From positions 3,348,001-3,412,000 of the forward strand of contig NZ_JAMKCQ010000001.1 of the NCBI RefSeq assembly GCF_024169515.1: a stretch of 64,000 nucleotides of DNA, given 5' to 3'. How positions within the stretch are numbered: the first letter of the stretch is position 1; each line of letters starts with the position of its first letter. Shown here piece by piece: positions 1 through 10,942 of this stretch. Below the pieces are notes generated by a model. It ran no database searches. It saw only the letters and a program-made list of their open reading frames with translations, and was not told where the DNA came from. This DNA comes from Erwinia aphidicola (GTDB taxonomy: Bacteria > Pseudomonadota > Gammaproteobacteria > Enterobacterales > Enterobacteriaceae). A program made the position numbers and the translations under genes.

Positions 1-301
1 CGTTTACAGCGCGTTCAAGTCAGCGATGCGCGATGCGCGTGAAAGCCCGGATTACGATGTGCCGGAACATCTGCGTAATGCGCCAACGAAGCTGATGAAG
101 GAGATGGGGCTGGGGGCAGAATATCGCTATGCCCACAATGAACCGAACGCCTATGCCGCCGGTGAAGAGTACTTCCCGGCGCAAATGGCGCAGACCCGTT
201 ATTATCAGCCAACCACACGCGGGCTGGAAGGCAAAATCGGCGAAAAGCTCGCCTGGCTTGCTGAACAGGATCAAAATAGCCCGACAAAACGCTACCGCTG
301 A
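1..301 (+). CDS. rarA: Replication-associated recombination protein RarA, 3' end (partial)
   Basis: The gene runs in from the left edge; the first complete codon is at base 2 and the stop is at 299-301, so about 99 C-terminal residues are visible. The segment reads through [14 protein letters not shown] and [13 protein letters not shown], typical of the C-terminal oligomerisation region of the RarA/MgsA AAA+ ATPases, which act at stalled replication forks. The ATPase core lies outside the window. Its position immediately before serS matches the enterobacterial order lolA-rarA-serS, which supports the name. The end ...SPTKRYR is intact. Confidence 0.9.
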   Translation, partial: VYSAFKSAMRDARESPDYDVPEHLRNAPTKLMKEMGLGAEYRYAHNEPNAYAAGEEYFPAQMAQTRYYQPTTRGLEGKIGEKLAWLAEQDQNSPTKRYR

Positions 302-370
302 CAGTGACGTTGCGGTAAGGTTAGCAATGAATTCAACGTATTCTGCATAAGAGTACGTCCCTTCCTTTGA

Positions 371-1690
<1,320 letters not shown>

Positions 1691-1713
1691 TCACCTCGCC
1701 GATTGCAATGTTC

Positions 1714-1740
1714 AAAACCCGCCGCTGGCGGGTTTTTTTA
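1714..1740 (+). terminator. Rho-independent terminator of serS
   Basis: A 7-bp GC-rich stem (ACCCGCC at 1717-1723 with GGCGGGT at 1727-1733) around a 3-nt loop is followed by a run of T. It starts 24 bases after the serS stop. Confidence 0.9.
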
Positions 1741-1981
1741 TGCCGGCGATCGAGCAAAATAAATGATTGAGAGTTTGGTTCGCCCTAAGCCAATTTAAAG
1801 AGAATTCAATGAGATAATTCGTGGCGAAAAGTTGTGACTCAGATCTCCCACTCGTTGTAGATAAGAAAATTAAATCGCTGTACTACAAATCGTGCTGTGA
1901 CTGATTTATTCCGCTTTTACAATTGCTTGCATGGTGGCATTATGCGCGCAAAATCCTCTCTCGCTGCGGTTCTTCACTACT

Positions 1982-3133
1982 ATGTCCACCTGGTCACGCC
2001 CTGTTATCGTGCTGCTTTGCGGCTTGCTGCTGATGACGGTCTCAATTGCTGTGCTCAATACGCTGGTGCCACTGTGGCTGACCCATGATGCGTTGCCAAC
2101 GTGGCAAGTGGGCATGGTCAGTTCCTCTTATTATTGCGGCAACCTGCTGGGCACGCTGATTGCCGGTTGGACGATCAAAAATTACGGTTTCAACCGCAGC
2201 TATTATTTTGCTTCCCTGCTGTTCGCCCTGGCAACCGTGGCTTTGGGGCTGGGCACTGGATTCTGGTCCTGGGCGCTCTGGCGCTTTATTGCCGGGGTCG
2301 GCTGTGCGTTGATCTGGGTGGTGGTTGAGAGTGCGCTATTATGCAACGGTACGTTGCGCAACCGTGGCCGCCTGCTGGCTGCTTATATGATTATGTACTA
2401 TATCGGCACCGTCCTTGGACAGCTGCTGGTGAGTAAGGTCTCTACCGAACTGCTGCACGTGCTGCCGTGGGTAACCGGCGTGGTGCTGGCCGCTATCCTG
2501 CCGTTGGTATTCTGCCGCGTGACGGCAAACCAGATGGAAGAAGAGGCCACGCCAGGCCGACTGTGGCCGATGTTGCGCCGCCGCAGCGCGCGCCTGGGGA
2601 TCAACGGCTGCATTATCTCCGGTATCGTTCTGGGCTCGCTGTATGGCCTGATGCCGCTCTACCTTTCCCATCAGGGAATGAGCGACTCGACGATTGGTTA
2701 CTGGATGGCGCTGCTGGTCAGTGCGGGGATCATTGGCCAGTGGCCGATTGGCCGCCTGGCTGACCGCTTTGGCCGCCTGCTGGTGCTGCGCGTTCAGGTG
2801 TTTGTGGTGATCCTCGGTGCGCTGGCGATGCTCGGTAATGCGGCGATGGCTCCCGCCCTGTTTATCCTTGGCTGCGCCGGTTTTACGCTGTATCCGGTGG
2901 CGATGTCCTGGGCTTGTGAAAAGGTTGGGCACCACGAACTGGTGGCAATGAACCAGGCGCTGCTGCTGAGCTATACGGTGGGTAGCCTTGCCGGTCCGAC
3001 GATGACGTCAATGCTGATGCAGAGCTACTCTGACCGCGTGCTGTTTGTGATGATTGCGGCGGTAGCGCTGGTTTATCTGGTGATGCTGCTGCGTAAAGCC
3101 GATCATCATGCGACGCCGGTGGCGCACGCATAA
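1982..3133 (+). CDS. ycaD: Major facilitator superfamily transporter YcaD
   Basis: This is an inner-membrane MFS permease of unknown substrate, 383 residues from the chosen ATG, with about 12 hydrophobic segments throughout. Family signatures are visible: [19 protein letters not shown] in the first half and the loop motif [12 protein letters not shown] in the second. The ATG at 1982 gives [12 protein letters not shown], which lines up with the E. coli start. An in-frame upstream codon at 1931 would add 17 residues with no hydrophobic logic, and I rejected it. No convincing Shine-Dalgarno precedes 1982. The gene stands alone and converges on pflA. Confidence 0.93.
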   Translation: MSTWSRPVIVLLCGLLLMTVSIAVLNTLVPLWLTHDALPTWQVGMVSSSYYCGNLLGTLIAGWTIKNYGFNRSYYFASLLFALATVALGLGTGFWSWALWRFIAGVGCALIWVVVESALLCNGTLRNRGRLLAAYMIMYYIGTVLGQLLVSKVSTELLHVLPWVTGVVLAAILPLVFCRVTANQMEEEATPGRLWPMLRRRSARLGINGCIISGIVLGSLYGLMPLYLSHQGMSDSTIGYWMALLVSAGIIGQWPIGRLADRFGRLLVLRVQVFVVILGALAMLGNAAMAPALFILGCAGFTLYPVAMSWACEKVGHHELVAMNQALLLSYTVGSLAGPTMTSMLMQSYSDRVLFVMIAAVALVYLVMLLRKADHHATPVAHA

Positions 3134-3164
3134 AAAAAGGTCGACCGGAACAAAGGGTCGACCT
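3131..3164 (-). terminator. Terminator for the pfl transcript
   Basis: A perfect 9-bp inverted repeat (AGGTCGACC at 3138-3146, GGTCGACCT at 3156-3164) is flanked by seven A on its left. Read on the minus strand the stem is therefore followed by a U-tract. It lies 58 bases beyond the pflA stop and abuts the ycaD stop. There is no T-run on the plus strand, so it mainly serves pflA. Confidence 0.85.
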
Positions 3165-3221
3165 CTACAGAGTTCGTTCGAAATTTTTTGCAGGGGCGGG
3201 TCTTCTTTTGCGGCCCACCCT

Positions 3222-3962
3222 TTAATACATCACGTAGTGGCCGTAACCTTCCAGAATACCCTTCACCCGATCCATGGTTTCGGCTTTCGGTGGGTGAACG
3301 CCATCCAGCTTGTACTCCTCCCCCATCGCTATCCATTTATGCTTGCCGAGTTCGTGGTAGGGCAGCAGCTCAATCTTCTCAACGTTACCCATATCGCGGG
3401 TAAATTCACCCAGTCGATGCGCAGAATCATCATCATCTGAATAGCCAGGCACCACCACATAGCGGATCCAGGTGCGAATTTTACGCTTTGCCAGGTAGCG
3501 GGCAAAATCCAGCGTGCGGTGGTTAGACACGCCGACCAGCACCTGATGCACGTCGTCATTCATCTGCTTGAGGTCAAGCATCACCAGATCGGTTACGTCC
3601 AGCAGTTCATCAATCACCGGGTCGTAGCGGCGCACAAAACCGTTAGTGTCGAGGCAGGTATGAATACCTTCGGCATGGCAGGCGCGGAACCAGTCGCGCA
3701 CGAACTCAGCCTGTAATATCGCCTCGCCGCCGGAAGCGGTGACGCCGCCGCCGGAAGCATTCATAAAGTGACGATAGGAAACCACATCCTTCATCAACTC
3801 TTCGACGGTAATCTCTTTGCCACCGTGCGTGTCCCAGGTGTCGCGGTTGTGACAGTACAGGCAGCGCATCAGGCAGCCCTGGAAGAAGGTGATAAATCGG
3901 ATGCCGGGGCCGTCGACGGTCCCGCAGGATTCAAATGAGTGAATACGGCCGGTAACTGACAT
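3222..3962 (-). CDS. pflA: Pyruvate formate-lyase 1-activating enzyme
   Basis: This radical-SAM enzyme (246 residues, same length as E. coli PflA) uses a [4Fe-4S] cluster and S-adenosylmethionine to install the glycyl radical on PflB under anoxia. The CX3CX2C cluster motif is visible as CLMRCLYC near residue 30, and a glycine-rich SAM-binding stretch follows ([14 protein letters not shown]). It lies 131 bp downstream of pflB on the same strand. The intervening hairpin at 4063-4084 probably tunes the pflB:pflA ratio. Confidence 0.97.
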   Translation of the reverse strand: MSVTGRIHSFESCGTVDGPGIRFITFFQGCLMRCLYCHNRDTWDTHGGKEITVEELMKDVVSYRHFMNASGGGVTASGGEAILQAEFVRDWFRACHAEGIHTCLDTNGFVRRYDPVIDELLDVTDLVMLDLKQMNDDVHQVLVGVSNHRTLDFARYLAKRKIRTWIRYVVVPGYSDDDDSAHRLGEFTRDMGNVEKIELLPYHELGKHKWIAMGEEYKLDGVHPPKAETMDRVKGILEGYGHYVMY

Positions 3963-4062
3963 TGCGATGAGTTCTCCACGGTGACACAGTCTTTAGCTGT
4001 GTTTTAAGTCTGTTTTGGCAGTAGTCCGTGTGGGCGACTGACAAAACGGGCTGAGTGTTGAT

Positions 4063-4084
4063 CTGGCCCCTTTGCAGGGGCCAG
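4063..4084 (-). terminator. Intercistronic hairpin pflB-pflA
   Basis: CTGGCCCCT and AGGGGCCAG form a perfect 9-bp stem around the 4-nt loop TTGC, ten bases after the pflB stop. No U-tract follows on the minus strand. It is therefore better read as an mRNA 3'-end stabiliser or partial terminator that lowers pflA expression relative to pflB. Confidence 0.6.
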
Positions 4085-4093
4085 CGGTGCTTG

Positions 4094-6376
4094 TTACATG
4101 CTCTGAGTGAAGGTACGGGTGATCACATCCTGCTGCTGTTCTTTAGTCAGCGAGTTGAAACGTACCGCATAGCCCGACACGCGAATGGTTAACTGCGGAT
4201 ATTTTTCCGGGTCTTCCATCGCTTCCAGCAGCATTTCACGGTTCATTACGTTGACGTTGAGGTGCTGACCCCCTTCAATGCTGGCTTCATGATGGAAATA
4301 GCCATCCATCAGACCGGCAAGGTTGGTTTTGCGCACGTCGTCGTTTTTACCCAGCGCGTTTGGCACGATAGAGAAGGTATAAGAGATACCGTCTTTGGCG
4401 TAGGCAAACGGCAGTTTCGCTACCGAAGTCAGTGAGGCTACAGCACCTTTCTGGTCACGACCGTGCATTGGGTTGGCGCCTGGACCAAATGGCGCGCCTG
4501 CGCGACGGCCGTCCGGAGTATTCCCGGTTTTCTTACCATACACCACGTTAGAAGTAATGGTGAGGACCGACTGAGTTGGCACCGCATTGCGGTAGGTCTG
4601 CAGTTTCTGAATTTTCTTCATGAAACGTTCAACCAGGTCACAGGCAATATCATCAACGCGCGAGTCGTTGTTACCGAACTGTGGATACTCACCCTCGATT
4701 TTGAAGTCCACGGCCAGGCCATCTTCATCACGTATGGTTGAAACTTTGGCGTATTTAATCGCTGACAGGGAATCAGCCGCTACCGACAGACCGGCGATGC
4801 CGCAGGCCATGGTGCGGTAAACATCACGGTCATGCAGCGCCATCAGCGACGCTTCGTAGCTGTATTTGTCATGCATGTAGTGGATGACGTTCAGGGCAGT
4901 GACATACTGTTTTGCCAGCCAGTCCATAAAGTGATCCATGCGGTTCATCACTTTATCGTAGTCCAGCACTTCATCCATCATTGGCGCTTCTTTCGGGCCA
5001 ACCTGCATTTTCATTTTTTCATCCACGCCGCCGTTAATCGCGTACAGCATGGTTTTTGCCAGGTTGGCACGGGCGCCGAAGAACTGCATCTGTTTACCGA
5101 CGATCATCGGGCTGACGCAGCAGGCAATCGCATAGTCATCGTTATTGAAGTCCGGGCGCATCAGGTCATCGTTCTCATACTGCAGTGAAGAGGTATCGAT
5201 GGAGACTTTCGCGGCGAATTTCTTAAAGTTCAGCGGCAGCTTTTCTGACCACAGGATGGTCATATTAGGTTCCGGCGAAGGGCCCATGGTGTAGAGCGTA
5301 TTCAGGAAACGGAAGGTGTTTTTTGTCACCATAGTACGGCCGTCAACGCCCATACCTGCCAGTGATTCAGTTGCCCAGATTGGGTCGCCGGAGAACAGCT
5401 CATCGTATTCCGGGGTGCGCAGGAAGCGAACCATACGCAGTTTCATCACCAGGTGGTCGATCAGCTCCTGGGCTTCCTCCTCGTTGATGACGCCTGCTTT
5501 CAGGTCGCGTTCAAAATAGATATCGAGGAAGGTAGAGACGCGGCCGAATGACATGGCTGCGCCATTCTGCGATTTCACTGCGGCCAGATAGCCGAAGTAG
5601 GTCCACTGGACGGCTTCTTTGGCGCTGGTTGCCGGGCCAGAGATGTCGCAGCCGTATTTTGCCGCCATCTCTTTAATCTGCTGCAGCGCATGGTGCTGGT
5701 CAGCAATCTCTTCACGCAGGCGGATAGTGGCTTCGAGGTTTACGCCATTTTCCAGGTCGCTTTGCAGTGAAGTGAACTGGGCAAACTTGTCTTTCATCAG
5801 GGCATCGATGCCGTACAGCGCTACGCGGCGATAGTCACCAATGATACGGCCACGGCCATAGGCGTCAGGCAGGCCGGTCAGTACGCCAGATTTGCGGCAG
5901 CGCAGGATATCCGGGGTGTAAACGTCGAATACGCCCTGGTTGTGCGTCTTACGATATTCCGAGAAGATTTTTTTCACTGACGGATCAAGTTCGCGACCGT
6001 AAACCTTACACGAACCTTCCACCATTTTGATGCCGCCGAAGGGGATCAGGGCACGTTTCAGTGGAGCTTCAGTTTGTAATCCAACAATTTTTTCCAGGCT
6101 TTTGTTGATGTAACCCGCGTCATGGGAAGTGACGGTTGAGACCAGATCGGTATCAAAATCGACCGGGGCGTGGGTGCGGTTTTCCAGCTTGATGCCTTCC
6201 ATCACCTGGTCCCACAGTGCGGTGGTGGCCTTAGTGGCACCGGCCAGGAACGTTTCATCGCCTTCATACGGAGTGTAGTTTTTCTGAATGAAGTCACGGA
6301 CGTTGACGCTGGTCTGCCATTCACCTTGTGCAAAGCTTTCCCAGGCTGATGCCATTTTTTGATTAAGCTCGGTCAT
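4094..6376 (-). CDS. pflB: Formate C-acetyltransferase (pyruvate formate-lyase)
   Basis: This 760-residue glycyl-radical enzyme converts pyruvate and CoA to acetyl-CoA and formate during fermentation. Length equals E. coli PflB. The catalytic cysteine pair is present in [14 protein letters not shown], and the radical glycine in RVSGYAVRF close to the C-terminus. The ATG at 6376 follows AAGGTAGG. It sits 89 bp downstream of focA, which supplies the formate channel, and upstream of its activase pflA, so the whole fermentation module reads in one direction. Codon use is that of a highly expressed gene. Confidence 0.98.
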   Translation of the reverse strand: MTELNQKMASAWESFAQGEWQTSVNVRDFIQKNYTPYEGDETFLAGATKATTALWDQVMEGIKLENRTHAPVDFDTDLVSTVTSHDAGYINKSLEKIVGLQTEAPLKRALIPFGGIKMVEGSCKVYGRELDPSVKKIFSEYRKTHNQGVFDVYTPDILRCRKSGVLTGLPDAYGRGRIIGDYRRVALYGIDALMKDKFAQFTSLQSDLENGVNLEATIRLREEIADQHHALQQIKEMAAKYGCDISGPATSAKEAVQWTYFGYLAAVKSQNGAAMSFGRVSTFLDIYFERDLKAGVINEEEAQELIDHLVMKLRMVRFLRTPEYDELFSGDPIWATESLAGMGVDGRTMVTKNTFRFLNTLYTMGPSPEPNMTILWSEKLPLNFKKFAAKVSIDTSSLQYENDDLMRPDFNNDDYAIACCVSPMIVGKQMQFFGARANLAKTMLYAINGGVDEKMKMQVGPKEAPMMDEVLDYDKVMNRMDHFMDWLAKQYVTALNVIHYMHDKYSYEASLMALHDRDVYRTMACGIAGLSVAADSLSAIKYAKVSTIRDEDGLAVDFKIEGEYPQFGNNDSRVDDIACDLVERFMKKIQKLQTYRNAVPTQSVLTITSNVVYGKKTGNTPDGRRAGAPFGPGANPMHGRDQKGAVASLTSVAKLPFAYAKDGISYTFSIVPNALGKNDDVRKTNLAGLMDGYFHHEASIEGGQHLNVNVMNREMLLEAMEDPEKYPQLTIRVSGYAVRFNSLTKEQQQDVITRTFTQSM

Positions 6377-6465
6377 TTGATACCTACCTTATAACGTGAA
6401 GTTCGTTGTACGTTCCCGCCGGGTAGTGTCACGCCGACGGTTGCAAGATTCTTGAGCTGGGATAA

Positions 6466-7323
6466 TCAGTGATGGTCGCCATCACGCAGATAAATTACCC
6501 AGTAGGTCAACCCGACCAGCAAACCACCGCCGATGATATTGCCCAGCGTGACCGGAATCAGGTTGTCGGTAATAAAGTGGCTAACGGTGAGATGCGAAAA
6601 CTGTTCCGCTGTCGCGCCGGTGGCCTGCCAGAATTCAGGTGAAGCAAAATCTCTAATCACAATCGCCATCGGGATAAGGAACATGTTGGCGATGCTGTGC
6701 TCAAAGCCGCTGGCAACGAACATCGCTACCGGCAGTACCATGGCAAACATCTTGTCCAGCAGGCTGCGGCCGGAGTAGCTCATCCATACCGCCATGCACA
6801 CCATCAGGTTGGCGAGAATGCCGAGGCAGACGGCCTCAACAAAGGTATGGTGCATCTTGTGATCGGCGGTCTGCAGCACATTCAGCCCCCACGCGCCGTT
6901 CGCAGCCATGTACTGTCCGGCAAACCAAATCAGCGCAACAAAGAAGATAGCGCCAAGAAAGTTTCCGAAATAGACGATGATCCAGTTACGTGCCAGTTCC
7001 AGCCAGCTAATGCGTCCGCTGGCTTTCGCCACCACCGTTAAGACGGTCGAGGTGAACAGGTCAGCACCGCAGACCACCACCAGCATCAGTCCGAGTGAGA
7101 AGCAGATGCCGCCAACCAGCTTCGCCAATCCCCAGGGAACCGTGCCTGTCCCGGTGGTGGCCGTGATATAGAAAGCAAATGCGATAGAGATGAATACACC
7201 GGCAGTAATTGCCAGAAAAAAAGTCGTGAAGGGGTGTTTCGTTGCTTTATAGACGCCAGCGTCTTCGGCAACTTTCGCCATTTCGGACGGTAATAATAGA
7301 TCAAAGGGGTTGCCAGCTTTCAC
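6466..7323 (-). CDS. focA: Formate channel FocA
   Basis: This pentameric inner-membrane formate/nitrite-family channel (285 residues, as in E. coli) moves formate made by PflB. Six hydrophobic segments are visible. Family stretches include ITATTGTG near residue 55, ASGFEHSIANMF around residue 205 and the Omega-loop region FTSTVLTVV. The start is GTG at 7323-7321, as in E. coli, with GGGAG about 9 bases upstream. It is the first gene of focA-pflB-pflA, and a strong FNR-like site lies 62 bp upstream. Confidence 0.96.
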   Translation of the reverse strand: MKAGNPFDLLLPSEMAKVAEDAGVYKATKHPFTTFFLAITAGVFISIAFAFYITATTGTGTVPWGLAKLVGGICFSLGLMLVVVCGADLFTSTVLTVVAKASGRISWLELARNWIIVYFGNFLGAIFFVALIWFAGQYMAANGAWGLNVLQTADHKMHHTFVEAVCLGILANLMVCMAVWMSYSGRSLLDKMFAMVLPVAMFVASGFEHSIANMFLIPMAIVIRDFASPEFWQATGATAEQFSHLTVSHFITDNLIPVTLGNIIGGGLLVGLTYWVIYLRDGDHH

Positions 7324-7356
7324 ACTAACGTTCTCCCAAAAGTAGTCAGCGAGGAA

Positions 7357-7398
7357 AGTCTAACAAAGGAGTATAGGAGAGAAGTTGATATGGATCAT
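7357..7398 (-). promoter_or_regulatory. FNR-activated focA-pfl promoter
   Basis: TTGATATGGATCAT at 7385-7398 matches the FNR consensus TTGAT-N4-ATCAA at 9 of 10 positions. On the minus strand a -10-like TAGACT lies at 7362-7357. Its centre is 32 bp from the FNR centre, the spacing of a class II FNR promoter (site at -41.5), which puts +1 near 7350. This fits anaerobic induction of pfl known in enterobacteria; activity itself is inferred. Confidence 0.75.
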
Positions 7399-7570
7399 AT
7401 TGCGCGAGCAATTGCGCCTGTAAAGCCCTGATGTTAAAAGGGTTAATCGGTTTATCTTGTTGTTTTGTATCGAATAAAACTTTTTTAATTATTAAAAATA
7501 TATTTGAGTCTTAATGGGAAGCTGGCCCGACGTGGGTAAAATACTGGTAGTAAATTTAGCTATATTGTGA

Positions 7571-7682
7571 CAATAAAAAAGGTAACAGCCTGAGCCGTTA
7601 CCTTTTATTAACCTGGCGCTGAACTCGCGCCAGAAAAATAAAACGGCGGAAGAAATTTATTTTGAATTTTTACGCCGTTTTA
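7571..7682 (-). terminator. Three stacked hairpins after ycaO
   Basis: Three inverted repeats follow one another beyond the ycaO stop. The first has a 10-bp stem, TAAAACGGCG/CGCCGTTTTA, at 7639-7682. The second is CTGGCGC/GCGCCAG at 7613-7633. The third is AAAAGGTAAC/GTTACCTTTT at 7577-7606. The third is followed on the minus strand by a clear U-tract, so it is the most likely terminator. Together with the FNR promoter they fill the 366-bp gap between ycaO and focA; I see no gene there. Confidence 0.7.
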
Positions 7683-7689
7683 AATGGCC

Positions 7690-9447
7690 TTATTTCCAGT
7701 AACGGCGTTTGGCAGCCTGTAGCTTTTCATAGGCCCCTAACAGCGCCTGGTGTGCCGGGAAGGCTTTCAGCTCGCTATCAACACTCTGCAGGCCGTAGAA
7801 CGGAGCTTCACCGCTAAGCGCAGCAGAAGCGGCGTCAACCGCATCCTGACCGTACATGCGAACAAATGCCGTATGGTACTGCAGCGGATCGCGCTCATCT
7901 TCCTGGCTCAGCAGCAGTAGCGTCTGCAGGCAGCGATAGTAGTTAGCGCGCTCCGGGCTGAAAATGGACTGGTTGAATTCCATGGTCCACTCTGTCCAGA
8001 TCAGCGCCTGCTCCAGATCGCCACCGGCCAGCGCCAGCATAGCCTTCAGTTCGCCAATGCGCAGCGTGTACCAGCCGTTGTCTTTACCGGTAGCCAGGCC
8101 CAGCAGTTCACGCACGCGGGTAAAGTCGTCGTGGCCGTCTTCATCCAGCTGCTCCAGCAGTGCAAGGTAGTCCGCTTTCTCCCAGCTGCTTTCCGGCAGG
8201 GCGAGCAGCGTATCACGCAGATAAGCGCCCATGCTGTTATTGGCCAGAAGGAGATCTTCCGCCGGGTAAATATCTGACATGCCAGGCACGATAATGCGGC
8301 AGGCGTAAACATCCAGATGCTCGTAATCGGCGATGTATACTTCCTGATCTTCGGCCTTGAAGATCGCCATCAGCGTCGCGAACTCTTCCTCAGTTGTGCC
8401 TTTGAAGCTCCAGTCCGCGAACGGGTAGTCAGCATCATCTTTGAACATATCCCAGGAGATCAGGCCGCTGGAGTCAATAAAGTGAGTTTCCAGGTTGGCG
8501 TGTTCCGCTACTTCTTCATCATCGAAGGTAGGTGGGGTGAAGACATCCAAATCCTTCAGCCCGCGGCCCTGCAGTAGCTCGGTCACGGTACGCTCGAGCG
8601 CCACGCCGAAGTCCGGGTGCGCGCCGAATGAGGCGAAGCAGGTGCCGTTAGCCGGGTTGAACAGCACCACGCAGATCACCGGGTATTTGCCGCCCAGTGA
8701 GGCATCGTAAGAGAAGATAGGGAAGCCTTCTGCTTCCAACGTGGCAATCGCTTCCACCACGCCCGGATAGCGGTCCAGAACATCCTGCGGGATCAGCGGC
8801 AGGCTGATGGATTCCGCAATAATACGATTTTTAATATGGCGCTCAAACACCTCAGACAGACCCTGAACGCGGGCTTCATTAGCGGTGTTACCGGCCGACA
8901 TCCCGTTCGACACATACAGGTTGCCGATGATGTTCATCGGAATGTAAACGGTCTGCTGGTCAGACTGACGGGTGAACGGCAGGCTGCAGATCCCGCGCGC
9001 GGCATTGCCTGACTGCAGATCGATCAGGTCGCTGGCGCTGACTTCATTTTCCGGGTCGTAGAATTTACGCAGACGGGCATCCAGAATGCCCTCAGGCAGC
9101 TGGTCATCATCCGGCAGCGGGAACCATTTCTCGTTAGGATAATGAACAAAATCGCCGTTGGCGATCTGCTCGCCTAACCAGAAGTCAGCGAAGAAATAGT
9201 TGGTCGACAGGCGTTCAAAATACTCGCCCAAAGCTGAGGCGAGCGCCGCTTTCTCACTGGCACCTTTACCATTGGTAAAACACAGCGGGCAGTCGCGGTC
9301 GCGAATATGAACTGACCAGACATTTGGCACCGGATTCAGCCAGGATGCTTCTTCAATGTTGAAGCCCAGATCCTGTAGTTTTTGCTGAAAGCGTGCGATG
9401 GAGACTTCCAACGCGGCGTCTTTGCCTGGGATATAAGTTTGAGTCAT
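7690..9447 (-). CDS. ycaO: YcaO-domain ATP-dependent enzyme
   Basis: This is the founding member of the YcaO family, 585 residues from the chosen start. The N-terminal two thirds is the YcaO ATP-binding fold (GKGASEKAALASALGEYFERL, then NEARVQGLSEVFERH). The C-terminal third is a helical region after residue ~430. In E. coli the protein assists RimO in methylthiolating ribosomal protein S12; it is not a peptide-natural-product cyclase, and no precursor peptide or partner genes lie nearby. The ATG at 9447 (MTQTYIPGKDAALE) matches the family start. A GTG three codons upstream is less likely. Confidence 0.95.
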   Translation of the reverse strand: MTQTYIPGKDAALEVSIARFQQKLQDLGFNIEEASWLNPVPNVWSVHIRDRDCPLCFTNGKGASEKAALASALGEYFERLSTNYFFADFWLGEQIANGDFVHYPNEKWFPLPDDDQLPEGILDARLRKFYDPENEVSASDLIDLQSGNAARGICSLPFTRQSDQQTVYIPMNIIGNLYVSNGMSAGNTANEARVQGLSEVFERHIKNRIIAESISLPLIPQDVLDRYPGVVEAIATLEAEGFPIFSYDASLGGKYPVICVVLFNPANGTCFASFGAHPDFGVALERTVTELLQGRGLKDLDVFTPPTFDDEEVAEHANLETHFIDSSGLISWDMFKDDADYPFADWSFKGTTEEEFATLMAIFKAEDQEVYIADYEHLDVYACRIIVPGMSDIYPAEDLLLANNSMGAYLRDTLLALPESSWEKADYLALLEQLDEDGHDDFTRVRELLGLATGKDNGWYTLRIGELKAMLALAGGDLEQALIWTEWTMEFNQSIFSPERANYYRCLQTLLLLSQEDERDPLQYHTAFVRMYGQDAVDAASAALSGEAPFYGLQSVDSELKAFPAHQALLGAYEKLQAAKRRYWK

Positions 9448-9767
9448 TTTGCCCACTCGTTTTGAATTGTGCGGAGATTGTGCGGAAAGCGCGCAATGAT
9501 ACGGGTTTTCCTCGGCAATCGCTATCTGACAACGTTAATTTCATTGTCGGAAGAGTGCCATTTTACAGTGAAAAGTTAACCGGTCTGTTTATGAAACAGG
9601 AAAATGCCTCACAAAATATCGTTTCTGCTTTCATACGCCCTACAAGCTGTTGCGGCGCGCCTCGGGAAACTGGTCGGCTGACCGGATAAATTATTGCAGC
9701 AATGGGGTGGCAATGATAAAACCGATAGAGGAATCAAAACCGATCGATCTGAAAGTGGTGAGGGGAA
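9448..9767. other. Intergenic region between divergent ycaO and serC (320 bp)
   Basis: No gene is supported here; E. coli has ycaP nearby, which is absent. The stretch holds a perfect palindrome CTGTTTATGAAACAG (9585-9599). It also holds a looser inverted repeat, GACAA (9528-9532) and TTGTC (9544-9548). A weak -35/-10 pair for serC (TTGCAG at 9694-9699, TAAAAC at 9717-9722) is possible but not convincing. Confidence 0.5.
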
Positions 9768-10853
9768 ATGAGTCAGGTTTTCAATTTTAGCTCTGGTCCG
9801 GCTATGTTGCCGGTAGAAGTGCTCCGTCGGGCTGAGCAGGAACTCTGCAACTGGCAGGGCTTAGGGACCTCCGTGATGGAGATCAGCCACCGCAGTAAGG
9901 AATTTATTCAGGTTGCTGAAGAGGCAGAAAAAGATTTTCGCGATCTGCTGAAAATCCCCTCCAACTACAAAGTATTATTCTGCCACGGCGGTGCGCGTGC
10001 GCAGTTTGCTGCTGTGCCAATGAATTTGCTGGGGCAGCATTCGACAGCCGATTATATCGACGGCGGCTATTGGGCTGCCAGTGCGGTGAAAGAGGCGCAG
10101 AAATACTGCACCCCTAATGTCATCGATGCCAAAACTACCGTGGCCGGTTTGCGTGGCATTAAGCCTATGAGCGAGTGGGCGCTGTCCGATAACTCGGCCT
10201 ATGTGCACTTCTGCCCGAACGAAACTATCGATGGTATCGCCATCCATGAAACGCCAGATTTTGGCGATAAAGTGGTCGTAGCCGATCTCTCTTCGACCAT
10301 CCTCTCTACGCCGCTGGATGTCAGCCGCTATGGTGTGATCTACGCCGGTGCGCAGAAAAATATCGGCCCGGCGGGCTTAACCCTGGTGGTGGTGCGTGAA
10401 GATCTACTGGGTCAGGCGCGTAAAGAGCTGCCTTCGATCCTCGATTACAAAGTGCTGGCGGAAAATGAGTCGATGTTTAACACTCCGCCAACTTTCGCCT
10501 GGTATCTCTCTGGCCTGGTATTTAAATGGCTGAAAGAGCAGGGCGGTGTGCACGAGCTGGACAAGCGTAATCAGGCCAAAGCCGATCTGCTGTACGGCAC
10601 TATCGACAGCAGCGATTTTTACCGCAACGATGTGGCCGTAGCGAACCGTTCGCGCATGAACGTGCCATTCCAGCTGGCGGACTCTGCCTTGGACAAGCTG
10701 TTTATTGACGAATCGTTTGCAGCCGGCCTGCATGCACTGAAAGGGCACCGCGTTGTCGGTGGAATGCGCGCGTCGATTTACAATGCGATGCCGCTGGAAG
10801 GCGTGAAAGCGCTGACTGACTTTATGGTCGACTTCGAGCGTCGCCACGGCTAA
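9768..10853 (+). CDS. serC: Phosphoserine aminotransferase
   Basis: This PLP enzyme of serine and pyridoxal-phosphate synthesis transfers the amino group from glutamate to 3-phosphohydroxypyruvate. It has 361 residues, close to E. coli's 362. The Schiff-base lysine is in [13 protein letters not shown] around residue 197, and the N-terminal [11 protein letters not shown] is the family signature. The ATG follows a strong GAGGGGAA. It forms the classic serC-aroA pair, joining serine and aromatic amino-acid synthesis, with a hairpin between the two genes. Confidence 0.98.
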   Translation: MSQVFNFSSGPAMLPVEVLRRAEQELCNWQGLGTSVMEISHRSKEFIQVAEEAEKDFRDLLKIPSNYKVLFCHGGARAQFAAVPMNLLGQHSTADYIDGGYWAASAVKEAQKYCTPNVIDAKTTVAGLRGIKPMSEWALSDNSAYVHFCPNETIDGIAIHETPDFGDKVVVADLSSTILSTPLDVSRYGVIYAGAQKNIGPAGLTLVVVREDLLGQARKELPSILDYKVLAENESMFNTPPTFAWYLSGLVFKWLKEQGGVHELDKRNQAKADLLYGTIDSSDFYRNDVAVANRSRMNVPFQLADSALDKLFIDESFAAGLHALKGHRVVGGMRASIYNAMPLEGVKALTDFMVDFERRHG

Positions 10854-10886
10854 GGTGCCCCTGCATTCGCAGTGAGTTTTAAATCT

Positions 10887-10916
10887 GAAACCTCGCAGCC
10901 CTGCGGGGTTTCATTG
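10887..10916 (+). terminator. serC-aroA intercistronic hairpin (attenuating)
   Basis: An 11-bp stem (GAAACCTCGCA at 10887-10897 with TGCGGGGTTTC at 10902-10912, one G-T pair) and a 4-nt loop are followed by ATTGCAATTATTTT. This is only a mixed U-tract. Partial termination between serC and aroA is the likely role. Confidence 0.65.
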
Positions 10917-10942
10917 CAATTATTTTGGAGAATACGTTTCAC

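Noticed and set aside
1897..2115. Small frames on both strands around the ycaD start
   Set aside because: They overlap the ycaD N-terminus in other frames and have no ribosome-binding site.
7690..9447. ycaO as part of a thiazole/oxazole-modified peptide cluster
   Set aside because: No precursor peptide, dehydrogenase or E1-like partner lies nearby; the sequence and locus match the housekeeping YcaO that works with RimO.
9393..9689. 98-codon plus-strand frame across the ycaO 5' end and the serC upstream region
   Set aside because: Half of it is antisense to ycaO, with no Shine-Dalgarno; its end is unremarkable intergenic sequence.
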